Part shown: piece by piece, positions 26,971-34,833 of the stretch
How positions within the stretch are numbered: the first letter of the stretch is position 1
Layout of the letters: each line of letters opens with the position of its first letter
Source of the DNA: Geobacillus vulcani PSS1
Lineage (GTDB): Bacteria > Bacillota > Bacilli > Bacillales > Anoxybacillaceae
Direction of reading: 5' to 3'
NCBI RefSeq assembly: GCF_000733845.1
Contig: NZ_JPOI01000001.1
Location: 1 to 64,000, forward strand
DNA: 64,000 nt
The notes under the pieces: generated by a model
The model's input: the letters and a program-made list of their open reading frames with translations, nothing else
What the model was told of the DNA's origin: nothing
Databases searched by the model: none
Translations under genes and position numbers: made by a program

Positions 26971-27555
26971 TCACTCGACCGGCGAGACTGAAGACGCGCT
27001 CATGCCATCCAGCAAAATCACGACCATCTGTTTTGCTACCTCGGCATCGGTCAGCTCGCCATCCGGACGAAACCACTGGTAGCTCCAATTGGCCGCGCCA
27101 AGCACCGTCAGCGTCGCGATCGATGGCGACAAATCGCAGCGCAGTTCGCCGTTTTTCATCCCTTCCTCAATCAACGACTGCAGCCGATAGCGGAACAGGT
27201 CGCGCTTTTCTTTTACTTTTTGTAAATGCTCTTCATTCAAATGCTTCATTTCACGAAAAAAAATGCGCGCTTCCCGCCCCTGCCGTTCGACATTATGGAT
27301 GAGCATGAAGACAATGTCATACAGTCTTTCCCGCACCGAGCGCCCCTTATCATTGATAATGCGCTCCTCTTCATCAAGCAGCCCTTCAATGTAGCGAAGG
27401 TGAATATCCATCAACAGTTCCTCTTTGCTTGTAAAGTAGTAATAAAACGTTCCTTTCGTCACTCCAAGGGCATCGACAATGTCTTGGATCGATGTTTCGC
27501 TGAAGCCGTTTTGTTCAAACAGCTCAATGCTGGCAGCCATAATTTTCTCCTTCAC
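26971..27555 (-). CDS. TetR-family transcriptional regulator (fatty-acid/acyl-CoA type)
   Basis: A 194-residue repressor. The N-terminal HTH spans about residues 5-50 (IMAASIELFEQNGFSETSIQDIVDALGVTKGTFYYYF), and the C-terminal ligand domain resembles FadR/YsiA-type TetR proteins that sense acyl-CoA. GTG at 27555 is preferred because GAGGTG lies 7 bases upstream; a frame to 27576 lacks a site. It stands inside a block of acyl-CoA genes and likely controls them through the palindrome at 31322-31339. Confidence 0.85.
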   Translation of the reverse strand: MKEKIMAASIELFEQNGFSETSIQDIVDALGVTKGTFYYYFTSKEELLMDIHLRYIEGLLDEEERIINDKGRSVRERLYDIVFMLIHNVERQGREARIFFREMKHLNEEHLQKVKEKRDLFRYRLQSLIEEGMKNGELRCDLSPSIATLTVLGAANWSYQWFRPDGELTDAEVAKQMVVILLDGMSASSVSPVE

Positions 27556-27604
27556 GTTTTCACACCTCTTGCCCAAAATATAGTCGCTGCCAGCTATTGT
27601 ACCA

Positions 27605-27640
27605 TAAAACGGCCAAGCCCGCTTTGGGACTTGGCCGAAA
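27605..27640 (-). terminator. Terminator after the acyl-CoA synthetase gene
   Basis: Minus strand: CGGCCAAG and CTTGGCCG arms are followed by TTTT. It splits the block into an upstream unit (ACAD-SDR-synthetase) and a downstream unit (TetR-kinase-ComB-QOR). Confidence 0.65.
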
Positions 27641-27648
27641 GCCCTCTG

Positions 27649-29268
27649 TTATTGCGGGCGGGACGCCTCTTCGCGCAAGGCGCGGCGCAAAATTTTCCCA
27701 ACGTTCGTTTTCGGCAGCTCCGCGCGAAACTCGACGATGCGCGGCACTTTGTACGCTGCTAAGTTTTTCCGGCAATGGGCGATGATCTCTTCCTCGCTTG
27801 CCTGCATCCCCTCTTTTACGACGATGATCGCCTTCACCGTTTCGCCGCGGTACGGATCAGGCACCCCAACCGCCGCCGCCTCTTTCACCGCTGGGTGTTC
27901 ATACAGCACTTCCTCGATTTCGCGCGGATAAATGTTGTACCCTCCCGCGATGATCAAATCTTTTTTCCGGTCAACGATCGTCACATACCCTTCCTCATCG
28001 ATCGAAGCCAAATCCCCGGTGTACAGCCAACCGTCACGCAGCGTCACCGCGGTTTCCTCCGGCATGTTCCAATAGCCTTTCATCACTTGCGGCCCGCGGA
28101 TAATGAGCTCGCCGACTTCGCCCGGCGGCAGTTCGCGCGTGCCGGTCGCCACATCGACGACTTTGTACTCAGTGAGCGGCATGCCGATGCCGACCGTCCC
28201 CGGCTTGCGCGCCGCAAACGGCGGGTTGCAGTGCGTCACCGGCGAGGCTTCAGACAACCCGTATCCCTCAAGCACAACCGCGCCCGTTTTTGCCTCAAAA
28301 TCGCGCATGAGCTCCAGCGGCATCGGCGCGCTGCCGCTGTTGCACGTCTTGATGCTGCTGATGCCGTACTGCTCAACCCCGGGGGTGTTCGTGATGGCGA
28401 CGTACATCGTCGGCACGCCGGGAAACACGGTCGGCTGCTTGTCGCGGATCGTCTCGAGCACTTCTTTCAGCTCGAAGCGCGGCAGCAAAATGTTTTCCGC
28501 CCCTTGGTAAATCGCCAAGTTCATGCCGGACGTCATCGCGAATACGTGGAACAACGGAATGACGGTTAAATACCGCTCTTTTCCAAACTCAAACGTCCCT
28601 TTGAAAAATTCGGCGCACTGCAAGACGTTGGCAAAAATGTTGCGGTGGGTGAGCATCACCCCTTTCGAGCGCCCTGTCGTTCCGCCTGTGTATTGCAGCA
28701 CAGCGACGTCATGCGCCGGCTCGATCGGCACCGGGCGCACTTGTCCATCCCCTTGGGCCAAAAACTGTTCAAACGTCACATCGCCTTCAGCGAGCGGGAC
28801 AGAAGCCGGCGCCCCGAACTGGACAGTGACCGCCCGCTTGACCGCCGTCGCTTCTCTCACGGCAGCCAGACGCGGATAAAGCGGCTCGTAAATGACGATC
28901 ATCTCCGCCCCCGAATCATTCAGCAAGTAGGAAAGCTCGCGCTCAACGAGCATCGGGTTGACTTGGGTGACGATGGCGCCCGCCTGCAAAATGCCGTAGT
29001 AGGCGATGACGTATTGCGGGCAGTTTGGCAGCATGATCGCGACCCGATCCCCTTTTTGCACCCCGAGCGCTTGCAGGCTGGAAGCGAAGCGGTTGACCGC
29101 CGCGGCGAGCTCAGCGTAAGTGATCGTTTGGCTGTAAAACGTCAGCGCCGGCTGAGCGCCAAATTCCGCCGCCCGTTCATGGAGCACCTCGCACACCGTT
29201 TTGTTCGGAATATCAATATGAAACGACACATGTTCCGGGTAAAGAGACAACGCCCGTTTTTCGCTCAT
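27649..29268 (-). CDS. Long-chain-fatty-acid-CoA ligase family
   Basis: A 539-residue AMP-forming acyl-CoA synthetase. Signature motifs are YTGGTTGRSKGVMLTHRN (ATP/AMP), EGYGLSEASP, YTGDLASIDEEGY and the C-terminal lysine region PKTNVGKILRR. Chain-length preference cannot be read. ATG at 29268 has GGGGGA upstream. It follows an SDR and an acyl-CoA dehydrogenase in the same direction with short gaps, so it likely activates the acid degraded by this operon. Confidence 0.88.
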   Translation of the reverse strand: MSEKRALSLYPEHVSFHIDIPNKTVCEVLHERAAEFGAQPALTFYSQTITYAELAAAVNRFASSLQALGVQKGDRVAIMLPNCPQYVIAYYGILQAGAIVTQVNPMLVERELSYLLNDSGAEMIVIYEPLYPRLAAVREATAVKRAVTVQFGAPASVPLAEGDVTFEQFLAQGDGQVRPVPIEPAHDVAVLQYTGGTTGRSKGVMLTHRNIFANVLQCAEFFKGTFEFGKERYLTVIPLFHVFAMTSGMNLAIYQGAENILLPRFELKEVLETIRDKQPTVFPGVPTMYVAITNTPGVEQYGISSIKTCNSGSAPMPLELMRDFEAKTGAVVLEGYGLSEASPVTHCNPPFAARKPGTVGIGMPLTEYKVVDVATGTRELPPGEVGELIIRGPQVMKGYWNMPEETAVTLRDGWLYTGDLASIDEEGYVTIVDRKKDLIIAGGYNIYPREIEEVLYEHPAVKEAAAVGVPDPYRGETVKAIIVVKEGMQASEEEIIAHCRKNLAAYKVPRIVEFRAELPKTNVGKILRRALREEASRPQ

Positions 29269-29290
29269 TTTTTTCCCCCTTCCATTTTGA

Positions 29291-30073
29291 TTACATTCCA
29301 GCGGCATGGCTGCCGCCATCAACGACAAGAAGCGCGCCGGTGACAAACGCGGAGGCCGGAGAGGCCAAGAACAGGACCGCGCCTTTTAAGTCATCGTCGC
29401 CGCCGAAACGGCCGAGCGGCGTATGCTCGAGCACTTTTTGTCCAACATGCTGAAGGACGACTTGTGACATTTTCGTTGGAAAAAAGCCTGGCGCTACCGC
29501 GTTGACGCGAATGCCGTGTTTTCCCCATTTGGCGGCCAAGTCTTTCGTGAACGTAATGACCGCCCCTTTGCTCGTGTTGTAGCCGATCGTATTCAAAATG
29601 TCCGGATGCGTGCCGCCAAGGCCGGCGACCGACGCGATATTGACAATGGCGCCGCCTATTTGTTTGGCGATCATCACCTTGCCGACCGCCTGACTCATCA
29701 AAAACGTGCCGGTGACGTTGACGTTGAGCACCTTTTGCCATGCCTCAAGCGGCATTTCCTCGACCGGCGCCCCCCACGTCGCCCCGCTGTTGTTGACTAA
29801 AATGTCGATGCCGCCGAACTCGTTGACGGTCGTTTCGACGACCTGTTTGACGTCCTCCGGATTCGTCACATCGCACCGCAATGCGAGCGAACGGACGCCG
29901 AGCTGTTCCAGCTTTTCTTTTACTTGCTCGCACGCCTCAACCTTGCGCGAGCAGACGACGACGTTCGCTCCTGCTTCAGCGAGGCCGATGGCGATTTGCT
30001 CACCGAGCCCGCGCCCGCCGCCCGTCACGATGGCGGTTTTTCCTTCGATTTTGAATAAATCCAGCACATGCAT
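29291..30073 (-). CDS. SDR-family oxidoreductase (3-/4-oxoacyl reductase-like)
   Basis: A 260-residue short-chain dehydrogenase. The cofactor motif TGGGRGLGEQIA is near residue 19, NNSGATWGAPVEE follows, and catalytic YNTSK is present. It ends TGALLVVDGGSHAAGM. It lies between an acyl-CoA dehydrogenase and an acyl-CoA ligase with 19-22 bp gaps. By analogy to LvaD it could reduce a 4-oxoacyl-CoA to the 4-hydroxy form; 3-oxoacyl reduction is the alternative. ATG at 30073 follows AGAGGAG. Confidence 0.83.
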   Translation of the reverse strand: MHVLDLFKIEGKTAIVTGGGRGLGEQIAIGLAEAGANVVVCSRKVEACEQVKEKLEQLGVRSLALRCDVTNPEDVKQVVETTVNEFGGIDILVNNSGATWGAPVEEMPLEAWQKVLNVNVTGTFLMSQAVGKVMIAKQIGGAIVNIASVAGLGGTHPDILNTIGYNTSKGAVITFTKDLAAKWGKHGIRVNAVAPGFFPTKMSQVVLQHVGQKVLEHTPLGRFGGDDDLKGAVLFLASPASAFVTGALLVVDGGSHAAGM

Positions 30074-30092
30074 AAGCTCCTCTTCCTCTCCC

Positions 30093-31304
30093 TTATGGTT
30101 GGTATTGCCGCAATTCAAGCTTCGCCACTTGCTCTTTATGCACTTCGTCCGGCCCGTCAGCCAAACGAAGCGTGCGCGAGTTCGCCCACATGGCGGCAAG
30201 CGGAAAATCGTTGCTCACCCCGGCGGCGCCAAACGCCTGAATGGCGCGGTCGATGACGTTGAGGGCAACGTTGGGCGCGACCACTTTGATCATCGCAATT
30301 TCTTTGCGCGCCGCTTTGTTGCCGACCGTATCCATCATGTACGCCGCCTTGAGCGTCAGCAAGCGCGCCTGCTCGATCTCGATGCGCGACTGGGCGATCC
30401 ACTCGCGGATGACGCCGTGTTCAGCGAGCGGTTTGCCGAACGCTACCCGCGACTGCACGCGGCGGCACATGAGTTCAAGCGCCCGCTCCGCCGCCCCAAT
30501 CAAGCGCATGCAATGGTGGATCCGCCCCGGGCCAAGCCGGCCTTGGGCGATGGCGAACCCTTTTCCTTCTCCCCAAATGATGTTTTCCTTCGGCACGCGC
30601 ACATGGTCATACGTAATCTCCGCATGTCCGTGCGGCGCATGGTCAAAGCCGAACACCGGCAGCATCCGCTCGATTTTCACGCCCGGCGTATCAAGCGGAA
30701 CGATGATCATCGACTGCTGTTCATGTTTTGGCGCATCGGGGTTCGTCTTTCCCATGACGATGGCGACTTTGCAGCGCGGGTCGCCGGCCCCGGATGACCA
30801 CCATTTCCGTCCGGTGATGACATACTCATCGCCGTCGCGAACGATCGAAGCGCGAATGTTCGTCGCATCGCTCGACGCCACATCCGGTTCCGTCATCGAA
30901 AAGCACGAGCGGATTTCTCCGTTCAAGAGCGGGATGAGCCACTTTTTCTTTTGCTCCTCTGTGCCGTAGCGGACGAGCACTTCCATGTTGCCGGTATCGG
31001 GCGCATTGCAGTTGAACACTTCCGGGGCGATGAGCGAACGGCCCATTATTTCGCAAAGCGGCGCGTACTCGACATTCGTTAATCCCGCGCCGTATTCGCT
31101 GTCTGGCAAAAACAAATTCCAAAGCCCTTCTTTTTTCGCCTTTTCCTTCAATTCTTCGATGATCGGCGGCACGCCGGCCCATCTCGACTCTTGGGCGTTC
31201 AGCTGCTCCTCATACACCTTCTCGTTCGGATAAATGTACTCTTCCATGAAAGCGCTTAATTTTTTGATCAACTCTTTCACTTTTGGCGAATAGGAAAAGT
31301 CCAT
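30093..31304 (-). CDS. Acyl-CoA dehydrogenase family protein, ACAD10/11-like
   Basis: A 403-residue flavin enzyme. N- and C-terminal ACAD domains are complete ([18 protein letters not shown], the substrate/FAD signature, and [12 protein letters not shown]). The sequence [17 protein letters not shown] is the C-terminal FAD motif with Asn-Asp where ordinary ACADs have other residues. Length and motifs resemble the ACAD11/LvaC branch, which converts 4-phosphoacyl-CoA to enoyl-CoA. A kinase of the matching family lies in the same block. It is the first gene after the operator at 31322. Confidence 0.85.
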   Translation of the reverse strand: MDFSYSPKVKELIKKLSAFMEEYIYPNEKVYEEQLNAQESRWAGVPPIIEELKEKAKKEGLWNLFLPDSEYGAGLTNVEYAPLCEIMGRSLIAPEVFNCNAPDTGNMEVLVRYGTEEQKKKWLIPLLNGEIRSCFSMTEPDVASSDATNIRASIVRDGDEYVITGRKWWSSGAGDPRCKVAIVMGKTNPDAPKHEQQSMIIVPLDTPGVKIERMLPVFGFDHAPHGHAEITYDHVRVPKENIIWGEGKGFAIAQGRLGPGRIHHCMRLIGAAERALELMCRRVQSRVAFGKPLAEHGVIREWIAQSRIEIEQARLLTLKAAYMMDTVGNKAARKEIAMIKVVAPNVALNVIDRAIQAFGAAGVSNDFPLAAMWANSRTLRLADGPDEVHKEQVAKLELRQYQP

Positions 31305-31321
31305 CTGCTCCCCTCCCTTTT

Positions 31322-31339
31322 ATACTAACCGGTTGGTAT
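31322..31339. promoter_or_regulatory. Palindromic operator, probable TetR-repressor site
   Basis: ATACTAACCGGTTGGTAT is an 18-bp inverted repeat with one mismatched pair. It lies 14 bases downstream of a -10 box and upstream of the acyl-CoA dehydrogenase ATG (31304), a classic repressor position. Sites of AACCGGTT type are common for TetR regulators of acyl-CoA genes. The regulator at 26971-27555 is the obvious candidate. Confidence 0.65.
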
Positions 31340-31353
31340 GTCTTTCTACTTTT

Positions 31354-31382
31354 ACTATACCTCTAAGAGAAGAAATATTCAA
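31354..31382 (-). promoter_or_regulatory. Promoter of the acyl-CoA dehydrogenase operon
   Basis: Minus strand: TTGAAT (31382-31377) and TATAGT (31359-31354) are 17 bases apart, close to sigma-A consensus. The operator at 31322-31339 lies just downstream. Confidence 0.6.
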
Positions 31383-31397
31383 TATTTTTAGAAATAG

Positions 31398-31425
31398 AAA
31401 ACAGGGCGAACAACCGCCCCGCTTA
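31398..31425 (-). terminator. Weak terminator after the hydroxyisobutyrate dehydrogenase-like gene
   Basis: Minus strand: GGGGCGG, GTTGTT and CGCCC are followed by TGTTTT. Short stem. Confidence 0.45.
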
Positions 31426-32289
31426 TGCCTGAACATACCGCTTGTATAACGCTTGCGTGCCGCTGTTTTCCTCACCGGCTTGCGCCAACTCTTCGTACAG
31501 TTGTTTCGCCAGCGAAAGCCCCGGCAGCGGCAAATTCATCCGCTCCGCTTCGTCGAGCGCAATGTTCATATCTTTGAGGAAATGCTTAATATAAAATCCG
31601 GGCGCAAAATCGCCGGCAAGCATGCGCGGCGCCAAGTTGCTCAGCGACCAGCTGCCGGCCGCCCCTTTGGCGATGCTTTCAAGCACTTTGAATGGATCAA
31701 GACCAGCCCGCTTCGCATACGCCATCGCCTCGCACACCCCGATCATATTCGTCGCGATGGCAATTTGGTTGCACATTTTCGTATGCTGGCCGGCTCCAGC
31801 TCCTCCTTGCCGCACGATGTTCGTGCCAAGCCGTTCGAGAATCGGCTTGCACGCCAAAAAGACGTCCTCATCACCGCCGACCATAATCGTCAACGTTCCT
31901 TCGCGCGCGCCGATGTCGCCGCCGGACACCGGGGCGTCCAACGCATAAATGCCTTTTTGCTTGGCCGCCTCGTAAATCGATTGCGCGAGCGTTGGCGTTG
32001 ACGTCGTCATATCGATGACGTATGTTCCCGGCCGTGCGTTTTCCAAAATGCCGCCCTCGCCAAAATACACTTGCTCGACATCGTGCGGATAGCCGACCAT
32101 CGTCATGACGACATCCGCCTCCCGCGCCAAATCAGCAACCGTTTCCTTCCAAACTGCTCCCTCTTGAAGCAAGTCTTCCGCCTTTTCTTTCGTGCGCGTG
32201 TAAGCCAGAAGTGGATAGCCTGCCTTCAGCAAGTGGCGCGCCATGCTTTTCCCCATGACGCCAAGGCCGATGAATCCGATCGTTTTCAC
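31423..32289 (-). CDS. 3-hydroxyisobutyrate dehydrogenase-like NAD(P)-dependent oxidoreductase
   Basis: A 288-residue beta-hydroxyacid dehydrogenase. The Rossmann motif IGFIGLGVMGKSMARHLL is at residues 4-21, the substrate loop is DAPVSGGDIGAREGTL, and the catalytic lysine is in GAGQHTKMCNQ. The enzyme oxidises a 3-hydroxy acid such as 3-hydroxyisobutyrate, tartronate semialdehyde or succinic semialdehyde; the exact substrate is open. B. subtilis YkwC is a likely relative. It follows an SDR gene by 26 bp. Confidence 0.85.
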   Translation of the reverse strand: MKTIGFIGLGVMGKSMARHLLKAGYPLLAYTRTKEKAEDLLQEGAVWKETVADLAREADVVMTMVGYPHDVEQVYFGEGGILENARPGTYVIDMTTSTPTLAQSIYEAAKQKGIYALDAPVSGGDIGAREGTLTIMVGGDEDVFLACKPILERLGTNIVRQGGAGAGQHTKMCNQIAIATNMIGVCEAMAYAKRAGLDPFKVLESIAKGAAGSWSLSNLAPRMLAGDFAPGFYIKHFLKDMNIALDEAERMNLPLPGLSLAKQLYEELAQAGEENSGTQALYKRYVQA

Positions 32290-32315
32290 CCGGTCTCCCC
32301 TCCTGTCGGTTGGCC

Positions 32316-33101
32316 TTAAATCGCCTTCACCATGCCGCCATCGACAATGAGCGCTTGACCAGTAACGTACGAATTCGCTTCGGACAACAAGAAGACGACG
32401 ACATTGGCAAACTCTTCCGGGGTTCCGTAGCGGCCGAGCGGAATGGCGCTTTTCATGCGCGCTTCCATTTCTTCTTTCGTAATGCCTAGTTTCTCGGCAT
32501 TCACTTTGTCCAAAAAGGCGACGCGCTCCGTCGCGATCCGACCAGGAGCCACCGTATTGATTAAAATGCCATCCGGAGCGAGCTCCACAGCAAGCGTTTT
32601 GGTCAGTCCAACGATGCCAGTGCGGAACGTGTTGGATAAAATCAGTCCCGGAATCGGCTCTTTAATCGATGATGAGGCGATGTTGACAATTTTTCCTCCC
32701 TTTTTCTTTAAGTAAGGGAGCGCTTCGCGAATGAGGCGAATATAGCTCAATAAATTGAGCTCGAACGCATGTTGCCAGTCTTCGTCGCTCACTGTTTCAA
32801 ACGTTCCCGCCGGAGGGCCGCCAGCGTTGTTGACGAGCAAATCGATCGTTCCAAACGTCTCCACTGTTTTGGCGACCAGCTGGCGAATGTCGTCGGCGTT
32901 GGTGACATCTGTGCGCGTATAAGCGACGCGCCCCTTATGTAAACCGTTCAGCTCCTCAGCAACCTGCTGCAGTTTTTCTTCGCTTCGGCTCGTGATCATC
33001 ACGTTCGCCCCTTCGAGCACAAGCGCCCGGGCGATCGCCTTGCCGAGCCCTTGGCTTGAGGCGGCGACCAACGCCGTTTTTCCCGCCAATCCAAGTTCCA
33101 T
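32316..33101 (-). CDS. SDR-family protein lacking the YxxxK catalytic pair
   Basis: A 261-residue short-chain dehydrogenase fold protein. Cofactor loop AASSQGLGKAIA and NNAGGPPAGTF are present. The usual YxxxK is replaced by SNTFR (in LILSNTFRTGIVGL), so Tyr and Lys are missing. This matches a subgroup called BKR-like SDR in bacilli, whose activity is unproven. ATG at 33101 follows GGAGGG. It is cotranscribed with the hydroxyisobutyrate dehydrogenase-like gene. Confidence 0.82.
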   Translation of the reverse strand: MELGLAGKTALVAASSQGLGKAIARALVLEGANVMITSRSEEKLQQVAEELNGLHKGRVAYTRTDVTNADDIRQLVAKTVETFGTIDLLVNNAGGPPAGTFETVSDEDWQHAFELNLLSYIRLIREALPYLKKKGGKIVNIASSSIKEPIPGLILSNTFRTGIVGLTKTLAVELAPDGILINTVAPGRIATERVAFLDKVNAEKLGITKEEMEARMKSAIPLGRYGTPEEFANVVVFLLSEANSYVTGQALIVDGGMVKAI

Positions 33102-33181
33102 ACGAATCCCTCCAACAAAAGAAATCATGTTAAATACTTTTATTCGCCTTCATTCGCCATTTTCCTTCTTTCGGCGAGCGA

Positions 33182-33212
33182 AAAAAAGTGATCCGCCTGG
33201 CGAATCACTTCT
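33182..33212 (-). terminator. Terminator at the end of the 72-residue protein gene
   Basis: Minus strand: AAGTGATTCGCC and GGATCACTT arms are followed by TTTTTTT. The stop codon of the 33205 gene falls inside the 5' arm. Confidence 0.7.
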
Positions 33213-33423
33213 GTTCAAAAAACGACTGAAATCGTTTCATCTCATCCTCAATGTTCAGACAGTCGACGTGGAACGGATTCGGATTGGCTGCCTGCATCGG
33301 GTCAGCGTCCGTCCGCACCCCAATCGCCTCGGCGCCGTCAGCGGTCGCATCGTTGATGGCGCTTTCGCGGGCGCCGTCACGGTAAAACATGTGCGGGTGA
33401 TCGTTTCGTCCACGCTCTGGCAT
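33205..33423 (-). CDS. Small conserved hypothetical protein
   Basis: A 72-residue acidic, hydrophilic protein (MPERGRNDHPHMFYRDGARE...). It is rich in Asn, Asp and Ala (INDATADGAEAIGVRTDADP) with a helical C-terminus. ATG at 33423 has GGAGGAG 6 bases upstream, and a terminator covers its end. It lies between odhB and the SDR gene. No family is recognised; its disordered composition is common among small spore proteins, but that is only a guess. Confidence 0.65.
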   Translation of the reverse strand: MPERGRNDHPHMFYRDGARESAINDATADGAEAIGVRTDADPMQAANPNPFHVDCLNIEDEMKRFQSFFEQK

Positions 33424-33494
33424 CGAATCTCCTCCTTTTTTCCAGTAGTTTTCCGTAAGACAAGGAAAATCATTCACCAGCTTGCCATGGCCGG

Positions 33495-33530
33495 CGAAAA
33501 AGAAGGAGCCCGCACATCGCAGGCTCCTCT
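33495..33530 (-). terminator. Terminator after odhB
   Basis: Minus strand: AGGAGCC and GGGCTCCT arms are followed by TCTTTTT, marking the end of odhAB. Confidence 0.75.
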
Positions 33531-33542
33531 TTTCCTTCCTAA

Positions 33543-34802
33543 TCAGCTTTCCAGCAGCAAGTCTTCCGGATTTTCGATCAAATCTTTCACCGTTTTTAAG
33601 AACCCTACGGCCTCTTTGCCGTCGATGATGCGGTGATCGTACGACAAAGCAACGTACATCATCGGCCGGTTTTCAATCCGCTCTTCATCGATGGCGACCG
33701 GGCGCAACTTGATGGCGTGCATGCCTAAAATGCCGACTTGCGGCCCGTTGAGAAGAGGGGTCGACAGAAGCGAGCCGAACACACCGCCGTTCGTGATCGT
33801 AAACGTGCCGCCTTGCAAATCGGCGAGCGACAGTTTGTTGCTCCGCGCTTTTGCGGCCAATTCGGCAATGTCGCGCTCAATTTCGGCGAAGCTTTTCCGG
33901 TCGCAGTCGCGCACAACCGGAACGACAAGCCCTTCGTCCGTCGACACGGCAACGCCGATATCATAATACTTTTTCAACAAAATTTCATCGCCTTGAATTT
34001 CCGCGTTGACGTACGGATATTTTTTCAGCGCGGCGACAGCCGCTTTGACGAAAAACGACATAAAGCCAAGGCGAACGTCATGCTCTTCGAAAAATTTATC
34101 TTTTTTCCGCTTGCGCAAATCGATGACCGCGGACATATCAATTTCGTTGAACGTCGTCAACATCGCGGTCGTTTGCGTCACTTCCAGCAACCGTTTAGCA
34201 ATCGTTTGCCGGCGGCGCGACATTTTTTCGCGAATGACCGGCTTGCCGGCCTCAGCGGCTGGAACGGCGGCCGGCGTCGACGCCGGGGCGGCCTGCGAAG
34301 CCGGCTGGGGTGCGGCGGCCGTTTGGGCGGCAAATGAAGCGACATCTTGTTTGCGCACGCGCCCGAGCGGATCGGCGGTCGGCACTTGGGTCAAATCAAT
34401 GCCTTTTTCGCGCGCCATTTTTCGAGCGGCCGGCGAAGCAATCGGGCGTTGCCCGGAAACTTGGACCGCGGCAACTGGCTGCGGCGCCGTCTCTTCACCT
34501 TGGTTGACCGGCGCAGCCGGTTTTGGTTCATCGGCCGGCTGCGGAGCAACCGAAGGAGCGGCCGCCGCTCCTTCGCCGATGATGGCGATCGCTTGGCCAA
34601 CCGCGACCGTATCGCCCTCATTGGCCAGCAGCTGTTGCAAAACGCCCGACTCTTCCGCCATAATTTCCACGTTCACTTTATCCGTTTCAAGCTCGCAAAT
34701 CGATTCTCCTTTTTCCACATAGTCGCCCGGTTTTTTCAGCCATTGGGCGATCGTTCCCTCCGTGATGGATTCTGCTAATTCTGGGACTTTGATCTCAGCC
34801 AC
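33543..34802 (-). CDS. odhB: 2-oxoglutarate dehydrogenase E2 (dihydrolipoyl succinyltransferase)
   Basis: The core of the 2-oxoglutarate dehydrogenase complex, transferring succinyl from lipoamide to CoA. Residues 1-80 are the lipoyl domain with the lipoylated lysine in [11 protein letters not shown]. Then come an Ala/Pro-rich linker, the peripheral-subunit-binding domain ([15 protein letters not shown]), a second Ala/Pro linker, and the catalytic domain ending with the active-site [15 protein letters not shown] at 34802 is preferred because GAGGAGGG is upstream; the ATG at 34841 has no ribosome site. 419 residues, normal length. It lies 31 bp after odhA. Confidence 0.95.
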   Translation of the reverse strand: MAEIKVPELAESITEGTIAQWLKKPGDYVEKGESICELETDKVNVEIMAEESGVLQQLLANEGDTVAVGQAIAIIGEGAAAAPSVAPQPADEPKPAAPVNQGEETAPQPVAAVQVSGQRPIASPAARKMAREKGIDLTQVPTADPLGRVRKQDVASFAAQTAAAPQPASQAAPASTPAAVPAAEAGKPVIREKMSRRRQTIAKRLLEVTQTTAMLTTFNEIDMSAVIDLRKRKKDKFFEEHDVRLGFMSFFVKAAVAALKKYPYVNAEIQGDEILLKKYYDIGVAVSTDEGLVVPVVRDCDRKSFAEIERDIAELAAKARSNKLSLADLQGGTFTITNGGVFGSLLSTPLLNGPQVGILGMHAIKLRPVAIDEERIENRPMMYVALSYDHRIIDGKEAVGFLKTVKDLIENPEDLLLES

Positions 34803-34833
34803 GTTGATGCCCTCCTCAAATGTTCCGTAGTCG

